This document shows, one piece after another, positions 1-6,060 of a DNA stretch of 8,628 nucleotides (position 1 is its first letter; the number at the start of each line of letters is the position of its first letter). The position numbers and the translations under genes are program-made. The stretch lies in contig JAJBTR010000090.1 of NCBI GenBank assembly GCA_020860745.1, positions 1 to 8,628 on the forward strand, in the 5' to 3' direction. Origin of the DNA: Lachnospiraceae bacterium (lineage in GTDB: Bacteria > Bacillota > Clostridia > Lachnospirales > Lachnospiraceae). The notes under the pieces are model-generated. The model saw only the letters and a program-made list of their open reading frames with translations, ran no database searches and was not told the origin of the DNA.

Positions 1-129
1 TACAATCACTAACCAATAATAAAAATTAGTATTAAAGTTATCCCTTTCCTCACTTTGATACCATGTCAGAGATTCTGATTGGTTCGCTAAAATGACAGCT
101 ACAATTAAAACTAGAAAATAAAAAAGCAC
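1..129 (-). CDS. Partial integral membrane protein, probable EpsG-family polysaccharide polymerase (N-terminus only)
   Basis: An open frame starts at a GTG (127-129) and runs without a stop to the window edge, giving 43 residues. An AAAGGA-type ribosome binding site (minus strand, about 135-141) sits 6-7 bases upstream. The first 15 or so residues (MLFYFLVLIVAVILA) form a hydrophobic membrane helix. A polar stretch with TWYQSEERDNF follows, and then a second hydrophobic run (YYWLVIV) begins. It lies 31 bp after the GT2 stop, in the same direction, at the place where glycan operons often carry a Wzy/EpsG-type multi-pass polymerase. The membrane helix and the start signals are seen directly; the family name is inference from context and this short start. 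It could instead be another multi-pass protein such as a flippase or an acyltransferase. Confidence 0.55.
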   Translation of the reverse strand, partial: MLFYFLVLIVAVILANQSESLTWYQSEERDNFNTNFYYWLVIV

Positions 130-160
130 ATTAATTTCCTTTACTTATGGAGAATAATTT

Positions 161-967
161 TTACACGTAGCCTTTCAGACGTTTTCGATGCATTATAATA
201 TATACTGGTCTTGGCATCAATCCAACAATAAGTGGCCGTACGGTAAAAACATAATTGACAGGAGAAAGCCTCAAGTCTTTCACAGTGAAACATGCCACTC
301 TAAATTGATTGATCTGATATTTGAACTTCCTTCTTCTAATGGCTTCCCGATCATCCCGCATCATATATAACGGTTCACTTAAAACATATCCCTTATAACC
401 TGCAGCATACATCTTTATCCAAAGATGCCAATCTTCCACTCTCAATAATTTTTTGTCAACCGAATATCCATCCACTGTTTCATACGCTTCCCTGCGAACC
501 ATACATGGAGCGTGACAAAACGGAGTGCCTTTTACCATATTTTTAACTATCGGTTCCCCAGATCCTGAGCCTGTCATAAATATTCCGTCTTCATCAAAAT
601 AATGCATAGGCATACTGACAATTGCATACTCTGGATGAGCATCCAAAAATCTAACCTCTTTTTCCAGTCTTTCAGGCAAAGAGACATCGTCCCCATCCAT
701 TCTTGCAACATACTCTCCTTCTACATATTTCAAACAGTGATTAAGCGTATAATTCAGACCCATATTCTGTTGATTTTTTATTAGAATTAATTTTTCCGGG
801 AAGCGATTTACATAACTCTCAGCCATAGAGTATGTATTATCGGTAGAAGCATCGTCACACATAATCATTTTCCAATCGGTATAGGTTTGTTCCAATATGG
901 AATCTATGGCTTCCGGTAATGTAGAAGCGCAGTTATATATTCCCATTATAATTGATACTTTGGCCAT
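161..967 (-). CDS. Family 2 glycosyltransferase (GT-A fold)
   Basis: A 268-residue inverting glycosyltransferase that should add one sugar from a nucleotide-sugar to the growing lipid-linked glycan on the cytoplasmic face. The N-terminus VSIIMGIYN (4-12) is the typical GT2 first strand. The nucleotide-binding acidic pair is D38-D39 in CDDAST, and the metal-binding DGDD is at 91-94. An EDW near 178-180 fits the ED(W/Y) catalytic-base region of this subfamily. The C-terminal 40 residues are basic and hydrophobic (around VRPLIVGLMPRPVYIIM), suggesting peripheral membrane contact. I chose the ATG at 965-967 over the in-frame GTG at 980-982 because a GGGG Shine-Dalgarno lies just before it and MAKVSII matches family starts. 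It follows the GT4 gene by 41 bp. Donor and acceptor cannot be read from sequence. Confidence 0.93.
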   Translation of the reverse strand: MAKVSIIMGIYNCASTLPEAIDSILEQTYTDWKMIMCDDASTDNTYSMAESYVNRFPEKLILIKNQQNMGLNYTLNHCLKYVEGEYVARMDGDDVSLPERLEKEVRFLDAHPEYAIVSMPMHYFDEDGIFMTGSGSGEPIVKNMVKGTPFCHAPCMVRREAYETVDGYSVDKKLLRVEDWHLWIKMYAAGYKGYVLSEPLYMMRDDREAIRRRKFKYQINQFRVACFTVKDLRLSPVNYVFTVRPLIVGLMPRPVYIIMHRKRLKGYV

Positions 968-1008
968 ATATACCCCTATCACTGAACAATCAGATTCTTA
1001 ACTGCTTT

Positions 1009-2151
1009 CTATTTTACAAATCCACCTTGCTCACTCTCTAGTTGATATATTTTTCTCATTAAAGCAATTACATTTTCAGATGTGTATTTTTTCAACTCAG
1101 AGAATGCGGTTTTAGAAATGCTTTCAGCAATTTGAGAATCATTCAGCAGAAGATTCACTTTCTCCGCCATCGCTTTGTAATTCCCCATGGGAACCATAAA
1201 CCCATTTTCACCGTTTCTGATAATAGTCCGGTGTCCGCGATTGTCATATGCCACCACCGGTATTTTACAGGCCATGGCTTCTATAACATTCAACCCAAAC
1301 CCTTCCCTGATGCTTGACGGCACAGCTACATCTGATGCTTTCAGCAAAGCAGGTACATCTGATCTGTATCCAGTGAAGATAACGCAATCCCTGACATTGA
1401 ACTTCTCACATTGCTCTTTCAACACGGCCTCACTATCGCCTTTACCAACAAGCATAAGTTTTACATCGGATCTTATCTTTCTAAATTCAGCCAACATCTG
1501 GATCAGGGAACTCTGATTCTTGTTTTCGTTCAGTTCAGCAATATAAATCAGAACTTTATCTTCTGGTTTAATACCAAATTCTTCCCGAACTGCATTTCTG
1601 TCTATCCTGCAATCAGTAAAACGGCTTAAATCAATACCAATCCCCGGAATTTCTTCTACGTGTATTGCATGCATTTTGCTCTTTGCAATTTCATAATCTT
1701 CATGATTGATCGTAATCAGGACATCTGTCCATCTGGAACACAGCTTTTCGAGCGGATAATATATAATCCAGTTTTTTAATGGTGCTCCCTGATAGAAGTG
1801 AAATCCGTGCGCTGTATAAAAAACTTTTAATCCATTTTTCCGCAGTTTTCTGCAAGCTAAACGAACACAAACAGATGCATTTGGGGTATGAGTATGGACA
1901 ATATCATACTCTTCTGTTGTAACCAGCTTTTTTAGTTCTCTGTAAGCCACTAAATTATCCTTGCTGAATGGTGATCTGGAAAATGGAATATTATGTATTT
2001 TCAGATTCCATTCCCGGCAGTAATCAGGAACAGAACTGGTTTCGTTATTACAGGCAACTTCAACAATGTGACCCTCATCTAGCAGCATCCGTATATGTTC
2101 CGGAAAGAAGCACATAGTTATGCCTATTGTTGTTACATATAGTATTTTCAT
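1009..2151 (-). CDS. Family 4 glycosyltransferase (GT-B fold, EpsD/EpsF-like)
   Basis: A 380-residue retaining glycosyltransferase. The N-terminal Rossmann domain starts MKILYVTTIG and contains the HTHTPN segment (86-91) and YTAHGFHFY (112-120), both frequent in exopolysaccharide GT4 enzymes. The C-terminal domain holds LIYIAELNENKNQ (201-213) and the family's E-x7-E motif, E283 and E291, within EGFGLNVIEA, which binds the nucleotide-sugar donor. The open frame continues 22 codons upstream, but I chose the ATG at 2149-2151: it has an AAAAAAGGA ribosome binding site and begins exactly at the first beta strand. The longer frame would overlap the acetyltransferase gene; the chosen start leaves a 38-bp gap. 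It probably adds the second or third sugar after the PglC-like priming step. The sugar is unknown. Confidence 0.94.
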   Translation of the reverse strand: MKILYVTTIGITMCFFPEHIRMLLDEGHIVEVACNNETSSVPDYCREWNLKIHNIPFSRSPFSKDNLVAYRELKKLVTTEEYDIVHTHTPNASVCVRLACRKLRKNGLKVFYTAHGFHFYQGAPLKNWIIYYPLEKLCSRWTDVLITINHEDYEIAKSKMHAIHVEEIPGIGIDLSRFTDCRIDRNAVREEFGIKPEDKVLIYIAELNENKNQSSLIQMLAEFRKIRSDVKLMLVGKGDSEAVLKEQCEKFNVRDCVIFTGYRSDVPALLKASDVAVPSSIREGFGLNVIEAMACKIPVVAYDNRGHRTIIRNGENGFMVPMGNYKAMAEKVNLLLNDSQIAESISKTAFSELKKYTSENVIALMRKIYQLESEQGGFVK

Positions 2152-2189
2152 ATTCCTTTTTTTACCTTTGGGAATAATACAACCCATCC

Positions 2190-2867
2190 TTATTTTGGCT
2201 TTTCCGACTGCCTGCATTTACTACTGCATTCAAAATAATTTTCGGCATATTTCATTTCTTTATCTCCTATCAATTTTGCCGGCACTCCAACATAAGTACC
2301 TGGTTCGCTTATATCCTTAACCACTACGGCACCGGCACCTACCATGCAACCACCACAAATATTTACATTATTACTAACCACAGTTCCTGCACCAATCCAT
2401 GTGGACCTACCCACAGTGACTGTTCCCGCCAAGTGACTTCCAACTGATACATGAACAAAATTCTCAATTTTATTGTCGTGATCCACAGTCGCCCCTGCGT
2501 TTATGATACAGCCGTCACCTATGGAAGTTTCCGGATTAATAACTACACCGGCCATCACAGCAGTTCCTTTTCCGATTATCACATCAGGTGCAATAACCGC
2601 GTCAGGATGTACCAAACTTACAATATTCATCCCAGCTAATTTCTCCTGCACCTTTTCCCTTACATTTGGATTTCCGATAGCCACAAAAAAATCAGCATCT
2701 ATGTATTTTTCAGCATCAGACAAAACTCCAACCACAGGATATTTCATACAAGACTTAATCAATGTATCATCATCCAGAAATGCAATATCTTTATATCCAC
2801 AATGCGCAGCGATGTCTGCCACAACCTTGCCATGGCCACTGGCTCCTATAATCAAAAGTCTGTTCAC
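2190..2867 (-). CDS. Sugar O/N-acetyltransferase, PglD/EpsM/NeuD family
   Basis: 225 residues. In the PglD family these trimeric enzymes use acetyl-CoA to acetylate the 4-amino group of a UDP-amino-sugar. The N-terminal nucleotide-sugar-binding Rossmann domain starts RLLIIGASGHGKVVADIA (3-20) with the diagnostic GASGHG. Hexapeptide repeats of a left-handed beta-helix run from about 88 to 200. The VDHD and FVHVSVGSH segments put histidines at 130 and 139, aligning with the catalytic base and neighbouring acetyl-CoA-contact histidines of PglD. GVPAK (194-198) closes the helix. About 25 extra polar residues follow. The start is a GTG at 2865-2867 overlapping the upstream stop by 4 bases (GTGA), implying translational coupling to the phosphoglycosyl transferase. 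Family assignment is strong; diacetylbacillosamine as product is inferred from the neighbours. Confidence 0.93.
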   Translation of the reverse strand: MNRLLIIGASGHGKVVADIAAHCGYKDIAFLDDDTLIKSCMKYPVVGVLSDAEKYIDADFFVAIGNPNVREKVQEKLAGMNIVSLVHPDAVIAPDVIIGKGTAVMAGVVINPETSIGDGCIINAGATVDHDNKIENFVHVSVGSHLAGTVTVGRSTWIGAGTVVSNNVNICGGCMVGAGAVVVKDISEPGTYVGVPAKLIGDKEMKYAENYFECSSKCRQSEKPK

Positions 2868-3511
2868 TTGCTCACCATAGCTTTCTGTAACTGCGAATCA
2901 GCAGCTTCATTCCCCATAAACTCTTCCATCGTGACACTTGAATCACTGCTGATTCCCTCGTGTTTCACGAAAGCTTTCATCACAGTCATAAAAATGATCT
3001 TTACGTCCAATACAAAACTGACATGATCCACATACCAGACATCATGCTCGAACTTATCTTCCCAGGAAGCTGCATTCCTGCCGTTGACCTGCGCCCATCC
3101 GGAAAGTCCCGGCCGGACCTCATGACGCCGTCTTTGTTCTTCACTATATCTCGGCAGATAACGAACCAATAACGGTCTCGGTCCCACAACACTCATATCC
3201 GCTTTTAAGATATTGAACGCTTCCGGCAGTTCATCCAGGCTTGTGCTCCTGAGCCACTTTCCGAATTTTGTCAGACGCACTTCATCCGACAGTAACTCTC
3301 CGTTTTCATTCCGCTCATCCGTCATGGTCCGGAATTTATATAGTTTGAATATCTTTTCATTCAGCCCGGGGCGTTCCTGTGCAAATAAAATCGGGGAACC
3401 CAATTTTATTTTTACCAGAATTGCGATCGCCGCATACAGCCAGCAGAACACAATGATGGCAGCTAAAGCGCAAAATATATCCAGCAGCCGTTTTATGTAT
3501 TTTCTGTACAT
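2864..3511 (-). CDS. Monotopic phosphoglycosyl transferase, PglC/EpsL-like priming enzyme
   Basis: 215 residues. It should transfer a phospho-sugar from UDP-sugar to undecaprenyl phosphate, the first membrane-committed step of glycan assembly. MYRKYIKRLLDIFCA (1-15) leads into a hydrophobic re-entrant helix (about 11-34). The catalytic Asp-Glu dyad is D93-E94 in SLDELP, the PRP motif is at 111-113, and RPGLSGWAQVNGRN (133-146) is the conserved substrate-site block. It lacks the extra N-terminal helices of WbaP-type enzymes, so it is the minimal PglC size. The frame extends 15 codons further to a TTG, but that would run into the aminotransferase gene. The ATG at 3509-3511 has GGTGAGG close upstream (short spacing) and matches PglC-type N-termini; one of the GTG codons just upstream is an alternative. 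The gap to the aminotransferase is 16 bp. Confidence 0.95.
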   Translation of the reverse strand: MYRKYIKRLLDIFCALAAIIVFCWLYAAIAILVKIKLGSPILFAQERPGLNEKIFKLYKFRTMTDERNENGELLSDEVRLTKFGKWLRSTSLDELPEAFNILKADMSVVGPRPLLVRYLPRYSEEQRRRHEVRPGLSGWAQVNGRNAASWEDKFEHDVWYVDHVSFVLDVKIIFMTVMKAFVKHEGISSDSSVTMEEFMGNEAADSQLQKAMVSK

Positions 3512-3527
3512 TTTCCTCACCACAGCA

Positions 3528-4790
3528 TTACGCAAAACAGTTTCTGACAATCTCAATGACCTGTTCCTGCTCTTCTGCCGTCATCTTATTATCGGAAGGA
3601 AGACACAGTCCCCGGTGAAAGATGTCCATACCTACATCCAGAGGTTTCCCATCTTTACCGACCGTTCCGCCGCTGATATAGGCGTTTGTCTTTGCCCTCC
3701 CATCTCCCTCTCTTGTCACGAAAGGATTCATCCGGTAGATTGGCTGCATGTGCATCGGCTTCCAGATGGGACGCCCCTCGGCATTATACTTTGCCAGGGT
3801 CTCCAGAATCTCGGTGGGGCAGGTTTTGCCATGTTCCGCAAGGAAGAGGGATTCCTGCTCCCCTCTGACCTGTCTGCACATGGCATCATCCTCTATCAGG
3901 AGGCAGCTCAACCAGTAGTTTGGCTCACTGCTTTCGGCGTCAAAGGGGTTCATGCTCACAGGCAGATCCCGGAAACCATCCCTGTATCGCTCATAAATCG
4001 CTTTTTTCTGCGCGATATGCTCTTCCAGATGCGGGAACTGCCCTCTCACCACGCCGGCAATCACATTGCTCATGCGGTAGTTATAGCCCAGCTCCTCATG
4101 CTGATACCACGGTGCGTTTTCTCTGCTCTGTGTGGACCACTTCCGCACCTTGTCTGCAACCTCGATATCGTTCGTCAGCAGACAGCCGCCCGCGGAGCCG
4201 GTGATGATCTTGTTGCCGTTAAAGCTGCAGACGCCGACAGTTCCGAAAGATCCCGTCATTTTTCCTTTATAGGAAGCGCCGAGGGATTCGGCCGCGTCCT
4301 CCACGATCACAGCGCCATGTCTGTCACAGATGGCTTTGATCTCATTGATTTTTCCCGGTATCCCATACAGATGCGCCGCCACCACGACTTTTACATCCGG
4401 GTAAAGCGCAAACGTTTGTTCCAGCGCGGCGGGATCCATGTTCCAGGTGTCATATTCTGTATCGATAAAAACCGGAATGCCGCCCTCATAGACCACCGGG
4501 TTGACGGTAGCGTCAAATGTCATATCGGAACAGAAGACATGGCTGCCCGGCTTCACTCCCGCGGCTTTCATCGCCAGATGCAGAGCCGCCGTCCCGCAGG
4601 TCAGCGCCACCGCGTACTTACATCCGACTTTCTCTGCCGTCAGGCGTTCCACTTCATTGATGTTGGCTCCCACAGTGGACATCCAGTTTGTTTCGTATGC
4701 TTCTGTCATATATTGTAGTTCCCCGCCGTGCATGGTCGGAGAGCTGAGCCATATTTTGTGCTCAAATGGAGTAAACTTTTTTGTATTCAA
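3528..4790 (-). CDS. DegT/DnrJ/EryC1/StrS-family PLP aminotransferase, PglE/EpsN-like
   Basis: 420 residues. Members transfer an amino group from glutamate to a 4-keto (sometimes 3-keto) nucleotide sugar. The PLP-binding features are visible: CGTAAL (65-70), EDAAESLGA (164-172) with D165 positioned for the pyridine nitrogen, and SFNGNKIITGSAGG (189-202), where K194 forms the Schiff base. YNYRMSN is the usual substrate-side block. Translation starts at a TTG (4788-4790) with an AAGGGAA ribosome binding site; an in-frame TAA five codons upstream leaves no nearby alternative. It is the first biosynthetic gene after the leader hairpin. Adjacent PglC-like and PglD-like genes suggest it makes a UDP-4-amino-4,6-dideoxy sugar from a dehydratase product. 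The dehydratase is not seen here. It is GC-richer than the glycosyltransferase genes downstream. Confidence 0.95.
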   Translation of the reverse strand: MNTKKFTPFEHKIWLSSPTMHGGELQYMTEAYETNWMSTVGANINEVERLTAEKVGCKYAVALTCGTAALHLAMKAAGVKPGSHVFCSDMTFDATVNPVVYEGGIPVFIDTEYDTWNMDPAALEQTFALYPDVKVVVAAHLYGIPGKINEIKAICDRHGAVIVEDAAESLGASYKGKMTGSFGTVGVCSFNGNKIITGSAGGCLLTNDIEVADKVRKWSTQSRENAPWYQHEELGYNYRMSNVIAGVVRGQFPHLEEHIAQKKAIYERYRDGFRDLPVSMNPFDAESSEPNYWLSCLLIEDDAMCRQVRGEQESLFLAEHGKTCPTEILETLAKYNAEGRPIWKPMHMQPIYRMNPFVTREGDGRAKTNAYISGGTVGKDGKPLDVGMDIFHRGLCLPSDNKMTAEEQEQVIEIVRNCFA

Positions 4791-4890
4791 TTTGTTGTTC
4801 CCTTATGTATGAAACGATTGCAGACAGGCCGTTTTATAACTTTGCTTCGCGGCATTTTTATCTCACAGGATGAACTTTCCCGTAAACCGT

Positions 4891-4954
4891 AAAACAAAAA
4901 AAGGCATAGCTTCGCCGCCCACAACTAAGTGTGGTTCAGACAAAACTATGCCTT
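4891..4954 (-). terminator. Leader hairpin and U-tract between loaP and the biosynthetic genes; candidate antitermination target
   Basis: On the minus strand, AAGGCATAG (4954-4946) pairs perfectly with CTATGCCTT (4909-4901), followed at once by a TTTTTTTGTTTT tract. The 36-base interior has a second small stem, CCACA/TGTGG (4934-4930 with 4923-4919) around a six-base loop. This has the form of an intrinsic terminator with an internal hairpin. It lies 95 bp after the loaP stop and about 100 bp before the aminotransferase start. No convincing promoter lies between it and that gene, so operon expression should need read-through. Known LoaP proteins act on structured RNA in operon leaders, so this is the natural target. 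The target role is inference; the hairpin is seen. Confidence 0.8.
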
Positions 4955-5048
4955 CCAGACCTGCTAACGTGCCATTGCTTCGTTTCACAGATTTCTGAAA
5001 TTTTTAAATGATTTTCCTGTTTGTTCCGCCGTTTTCAGCCTGTGCAGC

Positions 5049-5600
5049 TTAAGCTATTTCTTCTTTAACATCCGCTGCTGCTTCGCCCGGCGCTGCCTTT
5101 TCCACCGCGAACTCGAATCCTACTTCGATTCTCTGAGTCCGATGAAACATCTCGACTTCCAGGTACACTCTGCGTTTATGCTTGTCAATCTTACAGATCA
5201 GCCCCTCTTTTCCTTTCAGAGGTCCATTCAGCACCCGAACCTGGGTTCCATCCAGCATGAGTTTCGAAAGCCGTACCACCTGTGCGTCACCGCCAAGCTG
5301 CTGCATAAACGATACTTCCTCTTCGGTCAGCGGCACAATCTCGTCGCCAACGCCAAGTATCTTTGTCATATCGGACATCCGGCTCAGACGAATCGCGGTC
5401 TCCTGAATGTCATCCGTATCAAGAAAAACATACCCCGGAAAAAGCCGACGCTTCTGCGTGCGCCACTGTCCGTGGAATTTCATGCGATTCTCGCTGTACG
5501 GGACGAAGCTTCTTCTTAAGATGGACTCCGGTATTCTTATGCTACACTGCTGACAGATCCGTTCCTCGGAACCAACCCGCACCTGCATCACATACCACAT
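5049..5600 (-). CDS. loaP: NusG-paralogue processive antiterminator, LoaP-type
   Basis: 183 residues. LoaP proteins ride RNA polymerase and suppress termination through long polysaccharide or antibiotic operons. The NGN domain (about 1-95) starts MWYVMQVRVGSEE and contains RRLFPGYVFLDTDD (51-64), the polymerase-contact region typical of NusG/RfaH/UpxY relatives. A KOW domain follows (about 117-150: VRVLNGPLKGKEGLI), with a basic patch KHKRR (140-144) and an acidic, alanine-rich tail. The frame stays open for 57 codons upstream, but that extension runs through an inverted repeat and has no family similarity. The ATG at 5598-5600 is preceded by TAGGAG eight bases away and begins at the first NGN strand. 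The upstream control region is an invertible promoter that faces away from this gene here. It is probably cotranscribed with the glycan genes. Confidence 0.93.
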   Translation of the reverse strand: MWYVMQVRVGSEERICQQCSIRIPESILRRSFVPYSENRMKFHGQWRTQKRRLFPGYVFLDTDDIQETAIRLSRMSDMTKILGVGDEIVPLTEEEVSFMQQLGGDAQVVRLSKLMLDGTQVRVLNGPLKGKEGLICKIDKHKRRVYLEVEMFHRTQRIEVGFEFAVEKAAPGEAAADVKEEIA

Positions 5601-5656
5601 GCGTTTTCTCCTATCCGTGTCATACTCAGGCTGTTTTGCTCTGGCAGATTTCATTG

Positions 5657-5676
5657 GACAGAATATACATTCTGTC
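5657..5676 (+). repeat. Left inverted repeat of the switch (recombinase crossover site)
   Basis: GACAGAATATACATTCTGTC. It is the exact reverse complement of the copy at 5909-5928, and identity stops at both ends. Internally it is a dyad: 8-bp arms GACAGAAT/ATTCTGTC around an asymmetric ATAC centre. Two inverted monomer-binding arms with a short polar core is the usual design of a tyrosine-recombinase site. It lies in the loaP leader, 56 bp upstream of the start codon, and is followed on the plus strand by a T6 run. Confidence 0.9.
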
Positions 5677-5843
5677 TTTTTTGCAGGCAAAATTGCGAAC
5701 AGGATTCCCCATGATTTTTGAAAAATACATACAGAATTTATAAAATTTGACATTTTTTCAGAAAAGGTCACCGAGGCATTTTGAGATTATTGAATTTTTT
5801 TGAGCACTTCCCGTGGAAAATCCTGCAAAATATTGAAAACCGC

Positions 5844-5872
5844 TTGACTTTTTCACAGGTTATGCCGATAAT
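5844..5872 (+). promoter_or_regulatory. Sigma-A type promoter inside the invertible segment
   Basis: TTGACT (5844-5849), a 17-bp spacer, then GATAAT (5867-5872). Each hexamer matches consensus at five of six positions and the spacing is ideal. Predicted start near 5879. In this orientation it reads through the right repeat toward the 3' end of the recombinase gene on the opposite strand, and does not serve loaP. Confidence 0.85.
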
Positions 5873-5908
5873 AGTTTTGTTTACTGGAGATTTTTCCAAA
5901 ACGAGCAG

Positions 5909-5928
5909 GACAGAATGTATATTCTGTC
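5909..5928 (-). repeat. Right inverted repeat of the switch (recombinase crossover site)
   Basis: GACAGAATGTATATTCTGTC on the plus strand, identical to the left repeat when read on the minus strand, 20/20. The asymmetric centre (GTAT here, ATAC in the left copy) fixes the relative orientation as inverted, so recombination would invert and not delete the 232-bp interior. On the plus strand it is followed by TTCTTTTG, which gives it a terminator-like look for transcripts leaving the segment rightward. Confidence 0.9.
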
Positions 5929-5980
5929 TTCTTTTGTTCCTCCTCCCTGCTGTCTGCCCGGACTTTTTCTGACGATACGG

Positions 5981-6009
5981 TTGCAGGCTGCCGGTTTGCC
6001 TGCCTGCAA
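5981..6009. repeat. Perfect 8-bp inverted repeat (hairpin) between switch and recombinase gene
   Basis: TTGCAGGC (5981-5988) and GCCTGCAA (6002-6009) with a 13-base loop. It lies 52 bp downstream of the recombinase stop on the minus strand. No U-tract follows on either strand, so it is not a typical intrinsic terminator. The same TTGCAGG core recurs inside the invertible segment (5681-5687 plus; 5829-5823 minus), so it could be a protein-binding site. Confidence 0.6.
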
Positions 6010-6060
6010 TTTGCCGTAGGCACAACCACCAGTTCAGAATTTTCCGGATGCATCCGTGCC

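Larger units (their letters stand above)
5657..5928. promoter_or_regulatory. Invertible promoter segment (inverton) controlling loaP, OFF orientation in this molecule
   Basis: A 272-bp segment bounded by two exact 20-bp inverted repeats with 232 bp of AT-rich, non-coding DNA between. The interior holds one near-consensus promoter, on the plus strand, pointing away from loaP. If the segment were inverted the promoter's -35 would map to about 5741-5736 and its -10 to 5718-5713 on the minus strand, with transcription starting near 5706, about 105 nt before the loaP ATG. A tyrosine recombinase gene sits 132 bp from the right repeat. On the minus strand of the present orientation I find only a poor promoter candidate (TATAAA at about 5743-5738 with TTTTCT). 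Repeats and promoter are seen; the switching itself is inferred. Confidence 0.88.

Noticed and set aside
3213..4718. 501-codon open frame on the plus strand
   Set aside because: It is antisense to the well-conserved aminotransferase and phosphoglycosyl transferase genes and has no domain pattern; a by-product of GC-rich codon use.
5601..5771. 57-codon N-terminal extension of LoaP, in frame through the left inverted repeat
   Set aside because: NGN domains start at MWYVMQV, an excellent ribosome binding site precedes the ATG at 5600, and the extension would be replaced after each inversion.
5747..5775. Perfect TTGACA on the plus strand as a second promoter in the switch
   Set aside because: At 16-18 bp spacing the next bases are GC-rich (ACCGAG) with no -10 element.
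5981..6009. Hairpin as intrinsic terminator of int
   Set aside because: The stem is strong, but no T-tract follows on either strand.
5768..6025. 85-codon open frame on the minus strand crossing the right inverted repeat
   Set aside because: No ribosome binding site, no recognisable domain, low-complexity basic composition, and it spans the recombination site; it is non-coding control DNA.
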